Shown: positions 1 through 12,344, numbered from the stretch's first letter. The stretch: 64,000 nt of DNA from Cristatella mucedo (GCA_009760855.2 WPIO01000008.1:1060001-1124000), one strand, 5' to 3'. Program-made: numbers and translations. Notes: generated by a model from the letters alone, not told the origin.

Positions 1-1350
1 TTCTTGATTGTGCGGATGTGCCAGCCCCCCACAGCCCCCAACCCCGCCCAGCACCGCAACCTAGGCCCCCAGTGCGAAGGCCGCTCGGAAGTGTCGTCAT
101 CGTTCATCTCAGGGTTCGAGCGACCCGCCGTCGTCGTCATCGTCGGCGGCGACGTTCATTTCGACGTGCGATTGACGACGATCGTCGCACGCTGCGTTCG
201 AGAGGGAGCGTGACCGCGACGCTGCGCCCAGAACGATCGTTTCCGGTGGAAGAGATGGACGCCGACCGCCGGGACTGTCCGTAAACGCGCTTTCCGGCTG
301 CGCGCGTGCGCAGCAGTGCATTCCAGCTCCTCGCTATTGAGACGCGCGCGCGGTATATTTAATAAATGAATTCACTAAAGGAGTGCGGGAACGCGAGCGG
401 CCGGACTCGAGCGCTCGAGCGCTAAGGCGGCCTGTGCGGCGCCGGCGGCTGCCAGCGCCGCCGCCGCGACTTTTCTACGGCTGCGGCTTTTCCGTAGGTT
501 CGTCGTCGCGCCGCTGCGGCGGCGGCGGCGGAGGAGGAGCGAGGGCAAGGGCTGCAAGGTGCTTCACCTCGCTCGGATACCAGCACGCGCTGTGTATGCG
601 GTTCGAAGTACCGCTGCTGCGAAGCGTTTTCCATTCTCGGCCTATTTGCCGCTGCAGCCTGCAGCCGCCCCGCCCTAGCTAAGCTTGGCCGCCGGGGCCA
701 GTTATCTGCGCATCTTGAGAAAAGCATGCCAGCGTGACGCGACGATGCTAAGATTACCTCTGCCGACTCAGCTTAAAAAGGCCATCGAAAAGGCGATCCT
801 CGATAAGTTCGCTAGCGACCACGATTTGCAGTGCGATAAGATTTGCAATGCGCGAATGACTGCACGGCGACATTTCCCAGAGCGGAACAGACGTCCGCTC
901 TCCTTTCGCTTCAGCTGAATGCTGGGAGTGCTTCTCGCAGCGGAATGCCGGGAGTGCTTCTCGGTGCGTCGGCCGAGTGAGTAGCGGGCGGACAGCGGCG
1001 CAGGTACAGCGTCTCAACGCGATCTGCAGATGGCGGCCATCGAGTTGGAACCATTTGAGGCTCCCCAGAGCGAAGGCCGCCGCGGTTTGAATTTGGATCG
1101 TCGTGACGTAGTAGCCAGAGCTTACAAATCAAGACAAGACGCTAGAAGCGAAAAAAAGGATGAGGCCGAGCGTTAAGGTTCAAGCGACCTAGCGGGACTC
1201 CTCAAAACATAAAGCGTTTCTTTACCGACGAAAGCGCGCGCCTGCTGCAAATAGCTTGAACAGCGGAGGACCGAGGCGCTGCAGCGGCTCTCGCGCGCGG
1301 CCGCAGCGGTAGTAGCGCCCTCGCGCCGTCTTGCGCGCGCACGACAATGC
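1..1350. other. CpG-rich segment without a confident gene
   Basis: Dense in CG dinucleotides and GCG/CGC runs, so open frames on both strands are expected by chance. None resembles a known family. It holds a short direct repeat of about 21 bases at 917-937 and 943-963 (26-base period, core GGGAGTGCTTCTCG), and a TATATTTA element near 353-360 that I cannot link to a transcript. It could be an unmethylated island near an unseen promoter, but the sequence alone does not prove this. Confidence 0.4.
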
Positions 1351-1569
1351 CCCGTGGCTTTGCCACGCGGTCGCGATACTATTTTAAAATCGCCAGCGAG
1401 AAAAGCGTGACTGTGAGGGAAGCGTGCGTCATATGAGCGATGTGAGGGTGGCGCTCGCGGGTGCGGCGGCGGTGACGGCGCGACGGAATCAGTCTACAGC
1501 GATTAGGTTTAACGTGTCGACCGCCGCCTACTTGACACGCCCCATCCGCCTGTATCGGCGCCCTCCTCT

Positions 1570-2150
1570 GTCTCACCACTTCTTGCCGACCTGCACTGGC
1601 TACCGGTCAAGCAACGGTTTGACTTCAAGCTTTTGTCGCTCACTTTTAGGTCACTTCATTCTTTGGCACCAGCCTATCCCTCAGATATACTCCCCCATCA
1701 GACCAAGCATCGTACCACCCGCTTTTCGCAATTCAGCAGTCTACAAATACCTCGTACAAGCCTCAAATCCTTTGGAGACCGTGCATTTAGTTCGTATGCA
1801 TCCAAAGCCTGGAACTCCCTCCCGACCTGCGTCAGAACATCCCCTGACCTGACCACATTTAAAAAGAATTTAAAAACACACCTATTTAGGACAGCATTTA
1901 GTGGGTCCCTGTGATTCGTCCTTGATGTGCTTATGCGTGCGGACACTTTGCATGCTGCCACTAACCACATTTGCATGCTGACCCTGTGCATGTCACCCCC
2001 AACCATGTTATTCATGCTGTTTATCAAGCATGCTATTACTCACGATTCAATCGCGTTTCCCTTTGCAGCAAATGTAAAGCGCCTAGGAAGAGATTGAGTT
2101 ATCTGAGGGCACTTTATCAAGTGCATTTTTATTATTATTATTATTATGAT
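1570..2150 (+). mobile_element. LINE-A 3' end: ORF2 C-terminus, 3' UTR and ATT tail
   Basis: A 5'-truncated non-LTR retrotransposon of the CR1/L2 type. The frame reads LHWLPVKQRF, then RSLHSLAPAYPSD, KSFGDRAFSSYA, AWNSLPTCVR and FKKNLKTHLF, the usual C-terminal tail of these ORF2 proteins, and stops at 1912-1914. The open frame from 1633 (93 codons) is intact, so this is one of the better preserved copies. The 3' UTR has repeated GCATGCTG motifs, then the conserved stem-loop at about 2087-2117 (GCGCCT, AGAGA, then a GAGGG arm), then (ATT)n to about 2148. The reverse transcriptase and endonuclease regions are missing, so it is not autonomous. Confidence 0.88.
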
Positions 2151-2315
2151 CTGTCCCAGGCAAGCTAAGCTTATCGTGCCGCAGCGGAAGAGATATATGA
2201 ATAAAGATATGTATAAAGATTAGATGGATAAGTACGTAGATAGATAGGTGGTGGGTATATAGAATATATCTATCTACACACATGCACGCACGCACACGCG
2301 CACGCACACATACAT

Positions 2316-2324
2316 GTGTACACA

Positions 2325-2381
<57 letters not shown>

Positions 2382-2425
2382 GTGTGTGTGTATATATATA
2401 TGTGTGTGTGTGTGTATGTGTGCGT
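2316..2425. repeat. (TA)n / (TG)n microsatellite
   Basis: Alternating TA repeats grade into TGTG repeats; the flank at 2280-2312 carries CACG/CATA repeats. Open frames of Y, I and V residues here are meaningless. Confidence 0.95.
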
Positions 2426-2559
2426 AGATAGATGGACAGATAGAGACGGTCACACGGTCTCTTGCTACTCGAAGATTACATCGCCGAGCATTTTCCTATC
2501 GGCTCGCGATTAGCAGTAAATCGATACGCGTCGACACGATAAGATCGATGGTGCAAGAC

Positions 2560-3130
2560 TCGGCGGCCGCCTGCGTCCGTCGGGAGAGACGCACCTGCCG
2601 CGTTACAGCATTCCTCGCGAGCTGCGCTGTTTTCTCCCCGTCAAACAGCGTATCCACTTCAGAGTAGGTAGCGCAGGTAGCGAGCGAGTAGGCGAGTAGT
2701 AGGTTCAGAGTAGGTGGCGAGCGGCGGGCACGTCGCGAACGCTCTCGCGGTACGACGACTAGTACCCGGCGGCGGAGGCGTCGCGGCCGGCGCTGCGGCG
2801 CCTTCGCCGCCGGCGGACTCTCGGCGGAAACGAGCCGCGCGCCGCGCGGCGGACTCTCTCTCGGCTACGGACCGCGGGCGCCCAGGTGCGCGGTGACCCT
2901 CGGCTTAAATTAGTATTTAAAGACACGGCTGGGCAGGTGCGGCTCTAATTGTGGCTTCATTTGGCAGATTAGTTGCCATTTAGGCGGCAGCCGCGGCCGC
3001 CCCCTCGACAATCCTCTCCGGCCGCCCGGCTAATCCTCTGTCGCTCTATGGGCCCGAGCGGCGCCGGTACGCAGAGGCGGCGGCCGGCTCGTCGTCGCGT
3101 CGCCTGCTTGCAGGTCCCAGTCGCTAAAGT
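2560..3130. other. CpG-rich segment
   Basis: Rich in CGGCGG/GCCGCC and CG dinucleotides. It includes imperfect repeats of an AGAGTAGGTAGCG-like motif at about 2660-2722. Short Arg/Ala-rich frames occur, but none looks like a protein family. Confidence 0.4.
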
Positions 3131-3279
3131 CCAACGCTTGATTAATATCGATAGCGCCAGCGGAGCTCAATATGCTGCATCGTCATGCCGCCTGGTTGGC
3201 GGCGGTGGGTGGATGGGTGGGGGCGCCTGCCGGAGCAACCGACTGTCGCAGTTCGCCTCCGTCGGTGTACTGTTCTTGT

Positions 3280-3425
3280 AATAATAATATTAATACTATT
3301 TACCGCAATACTAATAACAATACATTTGTATAGGGCCCCCAGCGAACTGAATCTCTTTCTCGGCACTTCACAGATGCTGCATGCGAAGCACAACCAAATG
3401 GTCGGTGGTAACATCCGAAAGCAGC
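3280..3425 (-). mobile_element. LINE-A 3' tail fragment
   Basis: Reading the minus strand gives the LINE-A 3' UTR end: a GCTGCATG-like stretch, the AGAGATTCAGTTCGCTGG stem-loop region, then an AT-rich tail at 3280-3330. It is diverged and has no coding part. Its TTTGTATAGGG junction resembles the SINE-2 tail as much as LINE-A, so a SINE-2 remnant is possible. Confidence 0.6.
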
Positions 3426-3603
3426 AGGCAGCAGTGTAAGCACTTGCTTGCATGCGCACGAAGGACGAATTGCCAAGACCCGCCGAATGTTATAACAAAC
3501 GGATGCATTTTAAGCTTCTTTTAAAATGTCGTGTCTGGGGACGTCGTGACGCGCGTCAGAAGTGAGTTCCGACGCGCATCGCCCTCTTGCCTGCCGTAGC
3601 CGA

Positions 3604-3616
3604 AGGCAGCGGCAGC

Positions 3617-3653
<37 letters not shown>

Positions 3654-3690
3654 CCAGCAGCAGCAGCAGCACATGCACCAGCAGCAGCCG
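3604..3690. repeat. (CAG)n-type trinucleotide repeat
   Basis: An interrupted GCA/CAG tract. It gives polyQ and polyS frames, but nothing in the flanks supports an exon. Confidence 0.92.
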
Positions 3691-3859
3691 GATGTTTATT
3701 GCTCGCTCGTCGGTTTTTGCCAGACGGGGGGGGGAGGGGATTTGCACGTCCAGCGCCACGGTCGGATCAGCGCCTATCTACTGTCGGATCTGTTGGCTCC
3801 ACCAGCATCGGCTGCTCAATCGGCCACTCAATCTCCCACTGCTCAGTAGCCTGCAAAAA

Positions 3860-4320
3860 CCGCGGGGGCACTGCGGCGGCGGCGGCGGAGCCGGCGGCCG
3901 AGCTAAGCCTCGCTAAGAGCAGCTGCGGCTGGCGTCATTTGCATAAGCTCTCAACCGTGGACGCAGCCGCAGCTGAACCTCTGCGGCGGCGGCAGCGGCG
4001 GCGTCCACGGCGGAGAGACGTGCAATCCGGCAGGCGGCAGGCTATCGGCTCGCTGACATCCGCCGCCGTGGCGAAGGAAGCAGTCGGCCGCAGTCGGCGC
4101 AGTTTCCGATCTCGGCTGGCGCCCTCTGGCGAATGGCACCGGCTCGGGCCAGATCGTGCTGCTGCACCGACACTGCCGCTGCCGGCGGGAGGCATGCTCG
4201 CGAGCACTTAGCGACGACGCTCAGGGGTCTTTCACCGCGTCTGCCGCCGCAGCCAAGAAGCGAAGCGCTTGCTCTCAGTGACCTTTGCCGAGCTCTTTGT
4301 GACCTTTGCCGAGCCCTTTG
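3860..4320. other. GC- and CpG-rich segment
   Basis: Contains GCGGCGGCGG runs and a near-duplicate TGACCTTTGCCGAGC at 4280-4316. Overlapping open frames on both strands reflect base composition. No recognised domain. Confidence 0.35.
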
Positions 4321-4768
4321 AAAGATGGTCACCCTGCGGCTGTCAGGGTGCCAACGAGGCTCCTAGGATATAAAGAGACAGAAAGCTAATTGGCATAGTT
4401 GACAATGATAGGGAGAGGCCTTCAATTATTCTAGTGGTGCCAGGAAGTCCAGCGTGTTCCACCAATCGGCAGTGGAGCCGGTGGTGACGGTGACAATGGT
4501 GGTCGTGGTGGGGGGGGGGTGGGGGTACGACGAAGAGGATGGCGCTGCACGGCCGTGGCTGCGGAGTTTAGCAGGTGGCTCGAGGGCACTCGATGGCAAC
4601 CGGTACTGCTTGCCTAGCAACCTTTTTCGGCAGGTTCAGCTTGTGGTTCGACGAAGACAGTAGCTTGGCTCCCACGTTCAATACTTCGCTCAGTTAGCCA
4701 GGCCAAGAGAAAACTCTGCTCGCTGTCTCGATGTAGTTCGATGGCTAACGATTCAGAGATTAAGGTAA

Positions 4769-4797
4769 CGCTAGCTGAGTCAAAGACTCAGCTAGCG
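4769..4797. other. Perfect 13-bp inverted repeat
   Basis: Arms 4769-4781 and 4785-4797 are exact reverse complements (left arm CGCTAGCTGAGTC) around an AAA loop. There is no T-run for a terminator and no transcript context. Confidence 0.85.
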
Positions 4798-4902
4798 AAA
4801 GCAGCCGTGTCTGCTGTAGGTCACGTCGATGCGCCTAAGACACGGCGGTTGCAGGGGAATACTTATCTCGAGCTTGCCACTCGGGCAGATAAACAAAATT
4901 AG

Positions 4903-5608
<706 letters not shown>

Positions 5609-5739
5609 ATAAAGATTGCCCCCCCCCGAGGATCAATGGAAAGCTGCTGTCATCCGACTACTTCGTGCTACTTTGTGCATACACAATGGACATGGACACC
5701 GAATGTGCTGGGTAGCAAATTCGTTCTACACATACGCAA

Positions 5740-5763
5740 ACACACACACACACACACACACAC

Positions 5764-5797
<34 letters not shown>

Positions 5798-5826
5798 ACA
5801 TACATATGTATATATATATATATATT
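5740..5826. repeat. (CA)n then (TA)n microsatellite
   Basis: CACACA repeats with single CT interruptions pass into TATATA next to the SINE-1 tail at 5826. Confidence 0.95.
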
Positions 5827-5928
5827 AGCTGATTTAGTGGCAGAAGAGCCTTAGCATCTATCACTACTGCTTAAAGTGGACATAAAGGATCGCCCACTGC
5901 ACGACTCAAACCTACGAGCTGAGTCGTG
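5826..5928 (-). mobile_element. SINE-1 copy, head truncated
   Basis: Minus-strand match to the SINE-1 body: the GGGCGATCC block (plus strand GGATCGCCCACTGC at 5887-5900) and the tail ending in AATCAGCTAAT. The A-box half is missing. It abuts a LINE-B 3' UTR, which suggests insertion next to or into that element. Confidence 0.75.
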
Positions 5929-6085
5929 AGATGAAGTTGGTTGGCTACCGAATGAGTACCGAAAGCCTCTTAGGCTGTGAGTGCGGGATGCAAAACTCTC
6001 CTGCATAACACCCACCCACATACCCTTTATGGTTTTGTGGAGTTACAGACAGAGATACATTACATTACATTACATAGCGCCTTAC
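5928..6085 (+). mobile_element. LINE-B 3' UTR fragment with TACAT tail
   Basis: Shares GGCTACCGAATG, a CCTCTTAGGC block, AACTCTCCT and TTTTGTGGAGTTAC with the sequence that follows the LINE-B coding end at 33440-33580. It ends in (ACATT)n at 6054-6075, the apparent 3' tail of this family. No coding part remains. Confidence 0.7.
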
Positions 6086-6254
6086 CTCCTGGGTGAAGAC
6101 TTCTACCTATTATTCGAAAGCTGTTATCCGTGTAGCTGAGCAGAAGCCAAAAAGTGGGTTTCTTGAAAAATGTTAATTTCGGCCGCCTGACCTCGGGCTC
6201 TGGCCCGAAGCTTGTAACCCGGATGGTAGCCAGCAGCTTAAGCCATGTGCTGCT

Positions 6255-6354
6255 GCTGTACCGGTACAGCGGCTACATTAAAAAGCAGCCTGGTCATCCA
6301 AACCCAGCAGCTGGCTTGACCCCGGGCACTTTCCTGCCCCGGGGTCAAGCCAGC
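6255..6354. other. Two strong inverted repeats
   Basis: 6255-6270 is a perfect 16-base palindrome centred on ACCGGT. 6310-6328 pairs with 6335-6354 as a GC-rich stem of about 19 bp with one bulged C and a 6-base loop; the left arm begins GCTGGCTTGACCCCGGG. No flanking protein gene is visible. Confidence 0.8.
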
Positions 6355-6600
6355 AGGCTTAACCCTGGGGGATGGCCGCCCTATTGAGGGAGCCTCGAGT
6401 GCTCAAAGAGTCTGAGGATCTGCACGGTGGCAGCAGCAGGCGGCTCAAAGAGAACGTGCTGTGTAGGTAGCCCTTCCGGCTTGGAACCACGTGACGTCTG
6501 CTCCTCCTCGCTCCCGAAGGCGGGATCTACTGGAGCTGGCAGATTCTTGGCATCGGAGGCATTGGCAGTACGGCAGGAGCACCGACGAGGGGGAGGGGAT

Positions 6601-6780
6601 CTCTGTGTGTGTGTGCATGCGTGTGTGTGTGTGTGCGCGTGCGTGTGCGTGCGAGCGTGTGTGTGTGCGTGTGTGTGTGTTCGCGCGCGTGTGCGTGCAC
6701 GTGCGTGTGTGCGAGCGTGTGTGTGTGTGTGTGTGTGTATGTGTGTGTGTGTGTGTGTGTGCTTGTGTGTGCGTGTGTGT
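6601..6780. repeat. (TG)n microsatellite with CG interruptions
   Basis: About 180 bases of GTGTGT interrupted by GCGTGCG segments. It alternates purine and pyrimidine throughout, so it could adopt Z-DNA. Confidence 0.95.
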
Positions 6781-7476
6781 GAGCTCGAGCTGAGAGCTCA
6801 GTCAGCGGTGTACCGGTAGGCGACACTCGGTGGAGCACGTGGAGGCAGAGCACGTGACGTGTCACGTGGTAGAAAGGCCCGAGCACGAGAAAGAGGCCCG
6901 AGGGCCGCACATGTATCGCCGGTAATGTATCGTCGGCAACCGGTGCTGCTGCTTTCAGTCGGTGCCGGCCTGGAGCAATGCCGGAAGTAGGGAGTGCCAT
7001 CATCTCTCGAGATCGATCGCAGGATTTGATCGAAATTTGTCGAAATTTGGTCACGAGCTGCCACCAGGGCACTCCGGCCGGCGCCCCCCCCCCGACGTGC
7101 GGTTCCTCAAAGTGAGGAGTAAACACTCTGCTGACGACTTACTGACAGGCAAGCTGCTCAAACGAAATGCTCACCTGCCTAGACGGCAGCCGTCGTCGGA
7201 GACTGGTAATAAATAGACGGCTCTCACCTGCTGCTCACCTGGCGACACGGCGCCACATGGGGAGCGCAGCAGGAATGGCATCTTCGATAGTTAACCCAAG
7301 GACCGTCAGGTATTGCCTGCCACACATACCAAGAGGTACCAGCTCGTGCACTCGTCATTGGGCTGTCCTTGCTTTGATGATGAACGGCTGACTCAGGATT
7401 GCCCCCCCCCCCCCAACCAACCCACACCAGACAGTGCAGCATAGCCACCAGAGAGCGCTGGCTGCTCAGTGCCAGA

Positions 7477-7479
<3 letters not shown>

Positions 7480-7516
<37 letters not shown>
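7480..7516. repeat. (CT)n microsatellite
   Basis: A short TCTCTC tract preceded by a C-rich homopolymer at about 7404-7415. Confidence 0.93.
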
Positions 7517-7518
<2 letters not shown>

Positions 7519-7794
7519 GGTCTGGTACTTCGAAGCAGATGGTGCCACTGACTGGCAGATTCGAATGGAGCCGCCCTGCATCAGTGGAAAAAACGCTTCA
7601 GAATTCCCCCCCACGCGAGTAATGCACCCTCTGGGCCAACGGATGCTGGCAGCAGTGGTTCGCGACAGTGTCCGGAGAGCAGCTGCAGCCTAGATCGGGA
7701 CGGCAGCAGCCAGAAGTACACCGCTTCCGGCTGCGTAAGTTCACGCTGGTGAAGAGCGCTGGCTGATAAGGCAACGGACAGGAATAATAGTGAT

Positions 7795-7850
7795 AATATA
7801 ATAATGAATAATAATACAGGAATAATAATGATAGGACCCGAGCAGGAATA

Positions 7851-7895
<45 letters not shown>

Positions 7896-8035
7896 CATTT
7901 GCTATCGTGCCCTCAGAGAACTCAATCTCTTTCTAAGCACTTTACATCTGCTGCAAAGGAAGCACGATCTACTGTTGAGTGGTAGTATGCTTAATGACAA
8001 CAAGCATAACATGGTTAGGGAGTTTCACCAATCCG
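7795..8035 (-). mobile_element. LINE-A 3' UTR with long AAT tail
   Basis: On the minus strand it reads CATGCTTG-type UTR sequence, CAGCAGATGTAAAGTGC, the AGAGATTGAGTTCTCTGAGGG stem-loop, then an expanded (ATT)n tail seen as AAT repeats at 7796-7895. The coding region is absent. An ancestral tail has probably expanded as a microsatellite. Confidence 0.78.
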
Positions 8036-8334
8036 TCGTTTGCCTTGTGGCTGACGAATTCGACTCTGTCGAGTAGATGTCAACTGTGCAGCTTTGACTC
8101 AGCTGCAAAAAAAGCTCTGGACTGCAAGATGCATGACGTGCTGAAGTCATACACTGTGACGTGACATGACTGTGACGGCACTCCAACGCTGCCAGCTTTG
8201 TGTGACTTCGTCGGTCCATCTGCATAGACCTAGTGGGTTGGCTACTTTTGGTCACCTAGTACAACGTGGCCTGCAGTGCCACTTGGTGCTGTTCGGATCG
8301 CACGTTGAGAATAAATCGCTAGTTGTTGGGTAGT

Positions 8335-8480
8335 TATATCGAGTCATAGCAGTGTATGTAATGTAATTTAACGTACCTCCGTCTGTAATTCCACAAAGCC
8401 ACACAGACTAAGTGCGGATGTTACGAAGGAGAGTTTTCTATAGCGTACTCAAAGTGGCTTTCTGTAGGCATGCAGTCAAC
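8335..8480 (-). mobile_element. LINE-B 3' UTR fragment
   Basis: Minus-strand counterpart of the 5928-6085 and 33440-33580 sequences: the CCACAAAGCCAC block, GAGAGTTTTCTATAG, and a GTAATGTAA remnant of the TACAT tail at 8350-8365. Non-coding remnant. Confidence 0.6.
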
Positions 8481-9140
8481 AGCAGACTCTATAACAGTTT
8501 CAGTAGATTCCTGTGTAGAGTTGCAGTAGCATCAACATCCACGGTGGCAGTGCACTAACTACTGATCTGACATTCAAGCTGCCGATGTCGTAGATGGCTT
8601 TAAAACGTGCAGAACGTGCTTTCTGAAATTCCCTTTGTGTATTTCAACAGGGTGGCATCTCTGTGGCTTCAGGTAACTAAGGACATTTTCTATCGACTGT
8701 GAAGCTGTCACCATAGCTCAGTTCACCGTCTGGCAACAAGCGTTTAGAGACTGGCAATGTTAGCTTGCGTTTTGAAAGGTAGGAAATACAAAATCGTTCT
8801 ATCTGCCAAGAGTGTCAAGGGTGTAAGTACTCAACTCGAATAGGCAATGCGCAACAACTGCTACTGCTGCTGGTGCTAGTGAAAAGTACCACACTATCCT
8901 TGGCAATCGAGTCGAACAGATCGGCATTGATGCATTAACCTACTCCTCAAACAGCTGCCTTGTGCTTCCGGCAGGTGGGTGCCATTTTCGACGACTGTTG
9001 ACTCTAGTCACCGAAGCTAATTGAACCTCAGCATGACCGGTTCCGTGCCGCGAGCTGGATCGGAAGTAAAATTATAACTCGGGAGCAAATTGGTCCAGTG
9101 CATTGCAGTCGGCCTGAAAGGGCTGCTGCTGCGGTGCAGG
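8480..9140. other. Unassigned sequence
   Basis: No repeat copy, RNA gene or protein similarity that I can recognise. Open frames are short. Confidence 0.4.
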
Positions 9141-9205
9141 TTTGCGCAGCCCGTGCACGCTCCCTGCAGGCTGCCCTAGAATGTCACTGCTGCATCTAGA
9201 ATGTC

Positions 9206-9261
<56 letters not shown>
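9206..9261. repeat. (CTG)n trinucleotide repeat
   Basis: About 18 uninterrupted CTG units after a duplicated CTAGAATGTCACTGCTG. It lies in frames of poly-C and poly-Q that have no supported exon context. Confidence 0.95.
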
Positions 9262-9262
<1 letters not shown>

Positions 9263-10040
9263 CACTGGTGGCACCGACAGCCGTCTGCCTTGGCAGGAGC
9301 CCTCCCGGAGGCAGGGCGAGGCGAGGCAGCCAAGCGAGTAAGCAGTCTAGCGTCTCCTCTAACGTGGTCCAGATGCCACCTGGGCCCCATTCGGTGGCGG
9401 CAGCGGCACACAAACGTGCATCGACAGGGCGATACGACTTGGCCCACTGGTACGAGCTGACACCTCCAGTGTGCGCTCCAGGAGCTTGGCAGACAAGGGA
9501 GACAAAGTTCGACAGTGCAACCGTTGGAATGCAACTTTTTCTAAAAGGATTATTGTTGTTGGATGCCGAAGCGGCTCCACTTCGGGCTCCACTGGCCAGA
9601 CAGACAAGATTTGCCATTCTTTCTTAAAAGACGATGAATGACTGTGCGACTGTGCAACCGGCTGTTGGCTCAACTTAATTGACCATTTTTGTCTCCATCA
9701 TTTTTGCTCATTCTGGCAGGAATTGAGTTGAATGCACAACTTGGCCGGGCGTCATGCCTTCAGCAAAACTCTTACCATTTAATGTGCGAGGATGATTACT
9801 GCCCGAAGATGCTAGATACGCCATCAACCAATACTGACCGATGGGATGCCGCCAATAGCCACCAAAAGGGTATGAATGCACCGAGGTTGATGTTTCTGCA
9901 TGATTACCGTTAGCCAAAGACATATCACCATGGTTATGATTATGCTTTATTCTTTACCCTCTCTCACACTCTTTCCTTCTTTTCATACGCACATGCACAT
10001 GCATCATCATGCATGCAATCACGCATGCGCATGCCACGCA
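9262..10040. other. Unassigned sequence
   Basis: Frames of 70-160 codons exist on both strands, but none has a recognisable domain and they run into the CTG tract. I see no LINE or SINE here. Confidence 0.35.
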
Positions 10041-10048
10041 CACACACA

Positions 10049-10081
<33 letters not shown>
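10038..10081. repeat. (CA)n(CT)n microsatellite
   Basis: CACACA passes directly into about 30 bases of CTCTCT. Confidence 0.92.
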
Positions 10082-10082
<1 letters not shown>

Positions 10083-10380
10083 ACATCTCACTACATGATC
10101 TGCTGTTTCTCAGCTCATTTGCCCTATGCCTATATCTTCTACTTTTTGTTTGTCCTTGCTATGTGCCCGCTTGCACACGTAGGCTTGATTTAAATATCTC
10201 GCACGAGTGTGTGTGTGTATACGTGCGTGCGTGTGTCTGTGTGTCAAATGTATCATGCAGCATACATCATGTATTCGTGCAGTCGCGTACCGTTAAAGCC
10301 ACTTTTTGAAAAACTGGAAAAATATATCGTTGGCATCAGTTGTCAGCGCATCGGAATAAGAGAAAAACAGCCAAACAGAG

Positions 10381-10386
<6 letters not shown>

Positions 10387-10460
<74 letters not shown>

Positions 10461-10571
10461 GGAGTATTTAAAGGGATAGACAGACACGTGGTTAGAGACA
10501 ATGAGAGATAGAGGCAGAGACAAAAGAGAGTACAGAGAGAAATGCATAGAGACAGAGATAGATACTCTGTG

Positions 10572-10668
<97 letters not shown>

Positions 10669-10691
10669 GGAGAGAGAGGGAGAGAGTGAGG
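10387..10691. repeat. Two (GA)n tracts
   Basis: GA repeats at about 10387-10461 and 10575-10691, separated by about 110 bases of purine-rich GAGATA/GACAGA sequence that looks like decayed GA repeat. Confidence 0.95.
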
Positions 10692-11121
10692 GAGAGAAAG
10701 TACCAGCAGAATCCTCACGAACACAGGCGGTAATTTTTTGCGAGCAGAGCTTACTACGGACTGCAACGCTGAGCTCTACGTCATTGCAGCATCGCATCAG
10801 TAGCAACCGTAGGCAATAGACAATGCCTGCTTTTCATATGGAACTGCCAAATTCGGTAATAGATTCCTCTGGACACAGCTGGCGGAAGTTTCCTCATATG
10901 ATTAATGTTTCCTGTTTGAGCTGGCCTCGGAATGCATGGCCCCTCGGAACATCGTCATACTTGGATGCCATTAGCAGATGTCGATGGCGCCAAAAAAGCC
11001 AGTTTAAAAAGGTCTGGAATGTCGATGCTGGCCAGGCATTATAAAATACTGTTAGCAAGGTGCACCAATGACATCGGCTGGGAAGCTGCCCACACACTGA
11101 CTGACTGGGGAACAGCCAACT

Positions 11122-11122
<1 letters not shown>

Positions 11123-11171
<49 letters not shown>

Positions 11172-11210
11172 TAGCAGTAGCAGCAGCTGCTGCTCTTGCA
11201 GCAGCAGCAG
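11123..11210. repeat. (GCA)n repeat with inverted CTG segment
   Basis: GCA units to about 11169, then GTAGCAGCAGCTGCTGCTC and another GCA run to 11210. The GCAGCAGCTGCTGC junction is itself a palindrome. Confidence 0.92.
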
Positions 11211-11212
11211 CA

Positions 11213-11345
11213 TCTGGTTCATTTGTATAGAACCCAAAGAGAACTTAATCTCCATTCAGGCGCTTCACGTATTGAATGGGGCTCGAGCCCACGGCCTCGG
11301 TCCTCAAATGACTCACTTTGACCTTGGTTAGAGGCATGGATGCAC
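11213..11345 (-). mobile_element. SINE-2 copy
   Basis: Minus-strand SINE-2. The B-box region is GGGCTCGAGCCC (11289-11300), followed by GCGCCTGAATGGAGATTAAG and a terminal GTTCTCTTTGGG... ATACAAATGAA. The tRNA-like head is decayed beyond about 11345. The end matches the LINE-A stem-loop. Confidence 0.78.
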
Positions 11346-11589
11346 ACAAGCTCTCTGGCATTCACGAACGTTCATGCGAACGCACACACGCGAATACAAC
11401 CACACGAGCTGATGCCCGAACATTGTCGTAGGGAAGAAGCCAGGTAGCCCTTCGTCCCTTCCTTCGTATTCGCTTTGGGGCCGAATAGTGGGCCGAGCAT
11501 TTATTTGTTATGCGGCTGAATGGTGAACAGTGGCCGTAGGACCGAGTACAAATAATGGTCACATGACACACGTCTTTATGAGTGTTATC

Positions 11590-11760
11590 ACAACAAAAAT
11601 TGCATGTAATGCATCTCCATCGGTAACCCCACAAGGCTACAAAGACTATGTCTGGTTGTTATTCAGGAGAGTTTTGTATAGCCCACTCACAGCCCAAGCA
11701 GCTGTCGGTAAGCATTCGATAGCGAAAAGACTTCATCTGAAGAGTGCATGCAGGTAACTG
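11590..11760 (-). mobile_element. LINE-B 3' UTR fragment
   Basis: Diverged minus-strand copy: CCCACAAGGCTACAAAGAC, GGAGAGTTTTGTATAGC, and a GCATGTAATGCAT tail remnant at about 11603-11615. Aligned by eye to 8335-8480. Confidence 0.5.
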
Positions 11761-12344
11761 TCCACTTTTAGTTTGTGCATTAAATTTACTGAACATCAAC
11801 TTTGCTGACATTTTAAATTTTGGGTGCTGTTGGTAGACCTACTCCTTATGCTATTCCTATTCGGCCGAATATGTGGTCAATTATTCGTACTCGGTAGAAT
11901 GATGAAAATTAACTTTTCAACCATCGGTCCCACTAGAAAATAAACACCCGGCGCCTTTTTTCGCGACGCCGATGCTGCTGCAGCCGCCGCCACTCACCAC
12001 TTCCGGCTGGGAGGCCCACCTCTTATGTCACAGGGCATTTGAGTCATCAGTAATCAGCAGAGCAGAGTGCTTGGCAGCTGCCTATCCCACCAATCGAGTG
12101 GCTTTCTCTGGTCCGAGAGGCTGGAGGCCCGGCAGCGAGAGCAGCAGCAAGGACGGGGCTTTCTGCCGATGCTTGGTCGAGTCGAGTTTTGATCTTTCTC
12201 GCTCGGCCACCTGCTCCTCCTCCCCTCCCCCTCCCGTCGACGCAGGCAGGCAGGCATGATGGCAGAGCCCTCTCGGTCCGAGTCTCCTGCAGCTGCTCCG
12301 GCTTCAATGCTGCAATGCAGTAGGAAAGTGTGTGTGTCTAAAAA

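Noticed and set aside
353-360. TATATTTA as a core promoter
   Set aside because: No initiator, transcript or gene downstream can be supported from sequence alone.
3562-3916. PolyQ/polyS protein around the CAG tract
   Set aside because: Three forward frames are equally open through the repeat, and the flanks show no protein signature.
4769-4797. Rho-independent terminator
   Set aside because: No T-run after the stem and the DNA is eukaryotic.
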